From the NCBI GenBank assembly GCA_023388235.1, contig JAEWGQ010000021.1, positions 1 through 9,388 on the forward strand: a stretch of 9,388 bases of DNA, in the 5' to 3' direction. Shown piece after piece: positions 5,277 to 9,388 of the stretch. The DNA is from Actinomycetes bacterium. Its GTDB lineage: Bacteria > Actinomycetota > Actinomycetes > Actinomycetales > Cellulomonadaceae. Both the position numbers and the translations under genes were made by a program. Under the pieces are notes generated by a model. The model worked only from the letters and a program-made list of their open reading frames with translations, was not told the origin of the DNA and ran no database searches. Each line of letters opens with the position of its first letter. Position 1 is the first letter of the stretch.

Positions 5277-7505
5277 GTGGAGGGTCCCGAGATCCAGTTC
5301 GCCGAGGCCGTGATCGACAACGGTCGCTTCGGCACCCGCACCGTCCGCTTCGAGACCGGCCGCCTGGCCAAGCAGGCCGCCGGCTCCGCCATGGCCTACC
5401 TGGACGGCGAGACCGCCCTGCTGTCGGCCACGACGGCGGGCAAGCACCCCAAGGACCAGTTCGACTTCTTCCCGCTCACGGTGGACGTCGAGGAGCGGCA
5501 GTACGCCGCCGGCAAGATCCCCGGCTCGTTCTTCCGCCGCGAGGGCCGTCCCTCGACCGAGGCGATCCTGGCCTGCCGCCTGATCGACCGCCCGCTGCGC
5601 CCGCTGTTCGTCAAGGGCCTGCGCAACGAGGTCCAGGTCGTCATCACCGTCCTGGCGATCCACCCGGACGACGCGTACGACGTCCTGGCGATCAACGCCG
5701 CGTCCATCAGCACCCAGATCTCCGGCCTGCCGTTCTCCGGCCCGGTCGGCGCGGTGCGCATCGCACTGGTCGACGGCCAGTGGGTCGCGTTCCCGCGCTA
5801 CTCCGAGCGCGAGCGCGCCACGTTCGAGATCGTCGTGGCCGGCCGCGTCGTCGGCGACGACGTCGCCATCGCGATGATCGAGGCCGAGGCGCCCGAGAAG
5901 TCCTGGAACATCATCAAGGACGAGGGCGGCGTCGCGCCGACCGAGGCCGTCGTGGCCGAGGGCCTCGAGGCGTCCAAGCCGTTCATCCGGGCGCTCGTCG
6001 AGGCGCAGCAGCAGCTCGCCGCGCAGGCCGCCAAGGAGACCCGCGAGTTCCCGACGTTCCCGGACTACCAGCCGGACGCGTACGAGGCCGTCGAGGGCGC
6101 CGCGCAGGCGAAGATCGGCGAGGCGATGCAGATCGCCGACAAGCAGACCCGCGAGAACCGCCTGGACGAGGTCAAGGCCGAGGTCCTGGCCGAGCTCGCC
6201 GGCGCGTTCGAGGGTCGCGAGAAGGAGCTCTCCGCCGCGGTGCGCGCGGTGACCAAGAAGGTCATCCGCCAGCGCATCCTCACGGACGGCTTCCGCATCG
6301 ACGGCCGCGGCCTGCGGGACATCCGCACGCTCTCGGCCGAGGTCGAGGTGCTGCCCCGCGTGCACGGCTCGGCGCTGTTCGAGCGCGGCGAGACCCAGAT
6401 CCTGGGCGTCACCACGCTGAACATGCTCCGGATGGAGCAGCAGCTCGACACGCTGTCGCCCGAGACGCGCAAGCGCTACATGCACAACTACAACTTCCCG
6501 CCGTACTCGACCGGTGAGACCGGCCGCGTGGGCTCGCCGAAGCGGCGCGAGATCGGCCACGGCGCCCTCGCCGAGCGCGCGATCATGCCGGTGCTGCCGA
6601 GCCGCGAGGAGTTCCCCTACGCGATCCGCCAGGTCTCCGAGGCGCTGGGCTCCAACGGCTCGACGTCGATGGGCTCGGTCTGCGCGTCCACCCTGTCGCT
6701 GCTGAACGCGGGTGTGCCGCTGCGCGCGCCCGTCGCCGGCATCGCGATGGGCCTCGTGTCCGACACCGTGGACGGGGAGACCCGCTACGCGGCGCTCACC
6801 GACATCCTCGGCGCCGAGGACGCGTTCGGCGACATGGACTTCAAGGTCGCCGGCACCCGCGAGTTCGTCACGGCCATCCAGCTCGACACCAAGCTCGACG
6901 GCATCCCCGCCTCCGTGCTGGCCGACGCGCTGACCCAGGCCAAGGAGGCGCGCCTCGCGATCCTCGACGTCATCAACGAGGCGATCGACGTCCCGGACGA
7001 GATGTCGCCGAACGCCCCGCGCGTCATCACGGTGAAGGTCCCGGTCGACAAGATCGGCGAGGTCATCGGCCCGAAGGGCAAGATGATCAACCAGATCCAG
7101 GAGGAGACCGGCGCCGACATCTCCATCGAGGACGACGGCACCGTCTACATCGGCGCGACCGACGGCCCCTCGGCCGAGGCGGCGCGGGCCGCGATCAACG
7201 CGATCGCGAACCCGCACATGCCGGAGATCGGCGAGCGCTTCGTCGGGACCGTCGTCAAGACGACCACGTTCGGCGCGTTCATCTCCCTGTCCCCGGGCAA
7301 GGACGGCCTGCTGCACATCTCGCAGATCCGTCGCCTGGTCGGCGGCAAGCGCGTCGAGAAGGTCGAGGACGTCCTCGGCGTGGGCCAGAAGGTCCAGGTC
7401 GAGATCGGTGAGATCGACCCGCGCGGCAAGCTGTCGCTGCACGCCGTGGTCGAGGACGAGGCCCCCGCCGAGGGCGCCGCGGCCGACGAGCCGGCCGACG
7501 CCTGA
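5277..7505 (+). CDS. pnp: Polyribonucleotide nucleotidyltransferase (PNPase)
   Basis: PNPase is a homotrimeric 3'-5' phosphorolytic exoribonuclease that releases nucleoside diphosphates and can add 3' tails in reverse. The Streptomyces homologue was first described as guanosine pentaphosphate synthetase I. From the GTG at 5277 the product is 742 residues, normal for actinobacteria. It contains the first RNase PH domain with [20 protein letters not shown] and FRREGRPS (about 64-92), an all-helical linker, and the catalytic second RNase PH domain with [11 protein letters not shown] and [16 protein letters not shown]. There Asp515, Asp521 and Lys523 match the metal and catalytic residues Asp486, Asp492 and Lys494 of E. 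coli. A KH domain with GPKG (598-601), an S1 domain (about 652-725) with [15 protein letters not shown], and a short acidic tail follow. It lies 210 bases after rpsO and one base before the M16 protease start. All domains are intact. Confidence 0.98.
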   Translation: MEGPEIQFAEAVIDNGRFGTRTVRFETGRLAKQAAGSAMAYLDGETALLSATTAGKHPKDQFDFFPLTVDVEERQYAAGKIPGSFFRREGRPSTEAILACRLIDRPLRPLFVKGLRNEVQVVITVLAIHPDDAYDVLAINAASISTQISGLPFSGPVGAVRIALVDGQWVAFPRYSERERATFEIVVAGRVVGDDVAIAMIEAEAPEKSWNIIKDEGGVAPTEAVVAEGLEASKPFIRALVEAQQQLAAQAAKETREFPTFPDYQPDAYEAVEGAAQAKIGEAMQIADKQTRENRLDEVKAEVLAELAGAFEGREKELSAAVRAVTKKVIRQRILTDGFRIDGRGLRDIRTLSAEVEVLPRVHGSALFERGETQILGVTTLNMLRMEQQLDTLSPETRKRYMHNYNFPPYSTGETGRVGSPKRREIGHGALAERAIMPVLPSREEFPYAIRQVSEALGSNGSTSMGSVCASTLSLLNAGVPLRAPVAGIAMGLVSDTVDGETRYAALTDILGAEDAFGDMDFKVAGTREFVTAIQLDTKLDGIPASVLADALTQAKEARLAILDVINEAIDVPDEMSPNAPRVITVKVPVDKIGEVIGPKGKMINQIQEETGADISIEDDGTVYIGATDGPSAEAARAAINAIANPHMPEIGERFVGTVVKTTTFGAFISLSPGKDGLLHISQIRRLVGGKRVEKVEDVLGVGQKVQVEIGEIDPRGKLSLHAVVEDEAPAEGAAADEPADA

Positions 7506-7506
7506 C

Positions 7507-8835
7507 GTGCCGCTGCACCTCCCTCTGGTCGCACCCGGGCAGCCGGGCAGCGACCTGACCGCCGGGCAGGCGGGCGACGGCGACGTCCGTCGCTCCGTCC
7601 TGCCCGGCGGGGTGCGCCTGCTCACCGAGCACGTCCCCGGGATGCGCTCGGCGTCCGTGGGGGCGTGGGTGGGCGTGGGCTCGCGCGACGAGTCCGACGG
7701 CCACCACGGCTCCACGCACTTCCTCGAGCACCTGCTGTTCAAGGGCACCGCGCGGCGCACGGCGATGGACATCGCCGAGGCGTTCGACGAGGTCGGCGGC
7801 GAGGCGAACGCGGCCACGGGCAAGGAGCACACCTGCTACTACGCCCGCGTGCTGGACGAGGACCTGCCGATGGCGGTCGACGTCATCGCGGACATGGTGA
7901 CCTCCGCGCGGCTGGACGCCGACGAGCTCGAGACCGAGCGCGGGGTCATCCTCGAAGAGCTCGCGATGAACGACGACGACCCGAGCGACGTCGCGCACGA
8001 GCGGTTCGCCACGGTCGTGCTCGGCGGGCACCCCCTGGGCCGTCCCATCGGCGGCACCCCGGAGACCATCCGGGCCGTGCCGCGGGACGCGGTCTGGGAG
8101 CACTACCGGCAGCACTACCGCCCCGAGACCCTCGTGGTCACGGCGGCGGGCAACGTCGACCACGACGCGCTCGCCGCGCAGGTGGTGCGCGCGCTGCACG
8201 ACGGCGGGTGGGCGCTGCCCGCCGGCACCGCCCCCGCCGCCCGGCGCGGTCCCGCCGAGGCGCTGCCGGTGACCGCCGGCGCGTCCCGCGTGACCGTCCG
8301 GCGCTCGACCGAGCAGGCGAACGTCATCGTCGGCGGCACCGGCCTGACGGCCACCGACCCGCGCCGGTTCACGCTGTCCGTGCTGAACGCGGCGCTCGGC
8401 GGCGGCATGTCGTCGCGCCTGTTCCAGGAGATCCGCGAGAAGCGGGGCCTGGCGTACTCGACGTACTCGTTCGCGTCCGGGCACGCCGACACCGGCGTCT
8501 TCGGCCTGTACGCCGGGTGCACGCCCGGCAAGGTCGACGAGGTCACCGAGCTGCTGGTGCACGAGCTCGAGCGGCTCGCCGACTCGGGGCTCACGGACGC
8601 CGAGCTGCGCCGGTCGGTCGGGCAGCTGTCCGGCGGGCTGGTGCTCGGCCTGGAGGACTCCGGGTCGCGCATGAGCCGGCTCGGCAAGTCCGAGCTCGTG
8701 CACGGCGAGCTGCTGTCCACCCAGGAGTCCCTGGACCGCGTGCGCGCCGTCACGGCGCGCGACGTGCAGGAGCTCGCCGCCGACCTCGCGTCGCGGCCGC
8801 GCTCGGTGGTGCGGGTCGGGCCCTTCGGCGACTGA
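7507..8835 (+). CDS. pepR: M16 family zinc metalloprotease (insulinase/MPP-like, PepR type)
   Basis: This is a 442-residue M16B peptidase, of the fold shared by mitochondrial processing peptidase and insulinase. The inverted zinc motif HFLEH is at 71-75 (His71, His75 as ligands, Glu74 as base), and the distal acidic ligand lies in ERGVILEELAM (144-154), probably Glu151. The second half has the Gly-rich GGGMSSRLFQEIREKRGLAYS and a conserved STYSF. Proteins this size have the two half-domains of one chain and usually pair as dimers. The N-terminus shows no signal peptide, so it is probably cytoplasmic; the substrate is unknown. GTG at 7507 comes one base after the pnp stop, and no good Shine-Dalgarno is seen, so translational coupling is likely. 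The mycobacterial gene in this position, next to pnp (gpsI), is called pepR; the symbol is transferred by position and family. Confidence 0.93.
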   Translation: MPLHLPLVAPGQPGSDLTAGQAGDGDVRRSVLPGGVRLLTEHVPGMRSASVGAWVGVGSRDESDGHHGSTHFLEHLLFKGTARRTAMDIAEAFDEVGGEANAATGKEHTCYYARVLDEDLPMAVDVIADMVTSARLDADELETERGVILEELAMNDDDPSDVAHERFATVVLGGHPLGRPIGGTPETIRAVPRDAVWEHYRQHYRPETLVVTAAGNVDHDALAAQVVRALHDGGWALPAGTAPAARRGPAEALPVTAGASRVTVRRSTEQANVIVGGTGLTATDPRRFTLSVLNAALGGGMSSRLFQEIREKRGLAYSTYSFASGHADTGVFGLYAGCTPGKVDEVTELLVHELERLADSGLTDAELRRSVGQLSGGLVLGLEDSGSRMSRLGKSELVHGELLSTQESLDRVRAVTARDVQELAADLASRPRSVVRVGPFGD

Positions 8836-8854
8836 CGCGCACGACCCACGAGCC

Positions 8855-8891
8855 CGACGGGCCCGGCACCCCCGCGGTGCCGGGCCCGTCG
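8855..8891 (+). terminator. Strong terminator-like hairpin after the M16 gene
   Basis: Arms 8855-8870 and 8876-8891 are exact reverse complements over 16 bp (core GACGGGCCCGGCACC) around a CCCGC loop, starting 20 bases after the stop. The bases after it are only modestly T-containing (TCGTCCGTCC). It probably ends the infB-pnp-protease transcripts. Confidence 0.8.
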
Positions 8892-8918
8892 TCGTCCGTC
8901 CGGGCCCGAGGTCCTGTT

Positions 8919-8938
8919 CCCCGCGCGCCCGCGCGGGG
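8919..8938 (+). other. GC hairpin just upstream of the last gene
   Basis: CCCCGCGC (8919-8926) and GCGCGGGG (8931-8938) form a perfect 8-bp stem with a GCCC loop, ending 13 bases before the ATG at 8952. The only G-rich run that could act as a ribosome site for that gene (GGGG, 8935-8938) lies inside the stem. It could be part of the termination region or a translational block. Confidence 0.45.
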
Positions 8939-8951
8939 TGATCATGGGCGC

Positions 8952-9388
8952 ATGGCCGCCGTCACGTCCGCCCGCAGCTCCGTGTCCGTCGCCCCCGGGC
9001 CCAGCGGCCTGGTGGAGGCGCTGTGGGTGGCGCGCGGCCCGCACGGCGCGCCGCCGCGGGTCGCCCTGCCCGACGGCCGGCCCGCCGCCGTGGTCCGCCT
9101 GGGCGGCCCGGTGCGGTGGGTCGACCCGCTGACCCGGGACACCGAGGTGATCGGCAGCGTGCTGCGCGGCCCGCGCAGCGTCCCGCAGGTGGTGCTCGCG
9201 GACGACCCGGCGGCGCCGGCGTACGAGGTCGGGGCGCGGCTCGCGCCGTGGGCGCTGTCCGCCCTGCGGCCCGACGGCGGGTTCCTGGTGGACGACCACC
9301 GGCCGCTCGCGGCGGTGCTCGGGCTGGACGAGGGCGTGCTCGACGCGCGCCTGCGCGCCGGCGACGGCGACGGCGACGAGGTGGCGGT
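8952..9388 (+). CDS. Probable AraC-family regulator N-terminus (DUF6597-like), cut by window edge
   Basis: The frame from ATG 8952 stays open to the right edge (145 complete codons), with G or C at almost every third position, which marks it as the coding frame. The product begins MAAVTSARSSVSVAPGPSGL. Its features recall the small N-terminal domain (DUF6597) found before the AraC DNA-binding domain in actinobacterial regulators: a LVEALWVARG opening, RVALPDGRPAAVVRLGG (about 36-52), a central EVIGSVLRGPRS, EVGARLAPWALSAL (about 93-106) and a hydrophobic AAVLGLDEGVLDARL end. The helix-turn-helix part would lie past the edge, so the class is unproven. A Gly-Asp repeat (about 136-142) looks like a linker. 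There is no clear Shine-Dalgarno. The gene lies 116 bases after the M16 gene beyond a terminator, so it is probably a separate unit and not part of the translation cluster. Confidence 0.6.
   Translation, partial: MAAVTSARSSVSVAPGPSGLVEALWVARGPHGAPPRVALPDGRPAAVVRLGGPVRWVDPLTRDTEVIGSVLRGPRSVPQVVLADDPAAPAYEVGARLAPWALSALRPDGGFLVDDHRPLAAVLGLDEGVLDARLRAGDGDGDEVA

Noticed and set aside
6811..6845. Apparent loss of an Asp in the PNPase active-site segment (GAED where E. coli has GDED)
   Set aside because: By alignment to the GDMDFK motif, the metal-binding residues correspond to Asp515, Asp521 and Lys523, all present; the Ala is, from memory, usual in actinobacterial PNPase.
4719..7832. Very long open frame (over 1000 codons) on the minus strand across rpsO, pnp and the protease start
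   Set aside because: Its product is low-complexity (Asp/Leu/Arg/Gly-rich) and lies wholly opposite well-identified genes; in DNA this rich in GC, antisense frames lack stops by chance.
8944..9132. Alternative start at ATG 8944 for the last gene
   Set aside because: That frame ends at 9132 and has poorer third-position GC than the frame starting at 8952, which is open to the edge.
8115..9299. Minus-strand open frame across the protease end and the last gene
   Set aside because: It runs through a strong terminator hairpin and opposite the M16 C-terminal domain; it has no recognisable motif.

Overview
The window is a very GC-rich (clearly above 70 %) stretch with nearly all codons ending in G or C, GTG starts and strong GC hairpins. 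Gene order and protein sequences point to an actinomycete, most likely Micrococcales; a Cellulomonas-like genus is my guess from general resemblance, not from a search. All genes lie on the + strand.

Layout: the C-terminal 690 residues of translation initiation factor IF-2 (infB, cut by the left edge, 1-2073); rbfA (2168-2623); truB (2637-3590); ribF (3710-4702); rpsO (4797-5066); pnp (5277-7505); an M16 zinc protease next to pnp (7507-8835); a terminator; and the 5' part of a gene that looks like an AraC-family regulator with a DUF6597-type N-terminus (8952 to the right edge).

The first seven genes form the familiar bacterial translation/RNA-maturation cluster. IF-2 places initiator tRNA, RbfA matures the 30S subunit, TruB makes pseudouridine 55 in tRNA, RibF makes FMN and FAD, S15 nucleates 30S central-domain assembly, and PNPase degrades and tails RNA. 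The protease is the usual actinobacterial neighbour of pnp. The last gene is separated by a strong hairpin and is probably an unrelated unit.

I see no new multi-gene system, mobile element, CRISPR array or RNA gene. The interesting content is RNA structure in the gaps. (1) A perfect 8-bp hairpin sits between an AGGAGG inside the end of rbfA and the truB ATG, and shortens an otherwise too-long spacing to 8 nt. (2) Two tandem, sequence-related hairpins fill the infB-rbfA gap and can pair in alternative ways. (3) The rpsO leader has mutually exclusive pairings, one of which covers its Shine-Dalgarno. (4) Two perfect hairpins without a U-tract separate rpsO from pnp. No gap exceeds 300 bases; the largest are 5067-5276, 3591-3709 and 8836-8951, all described below.
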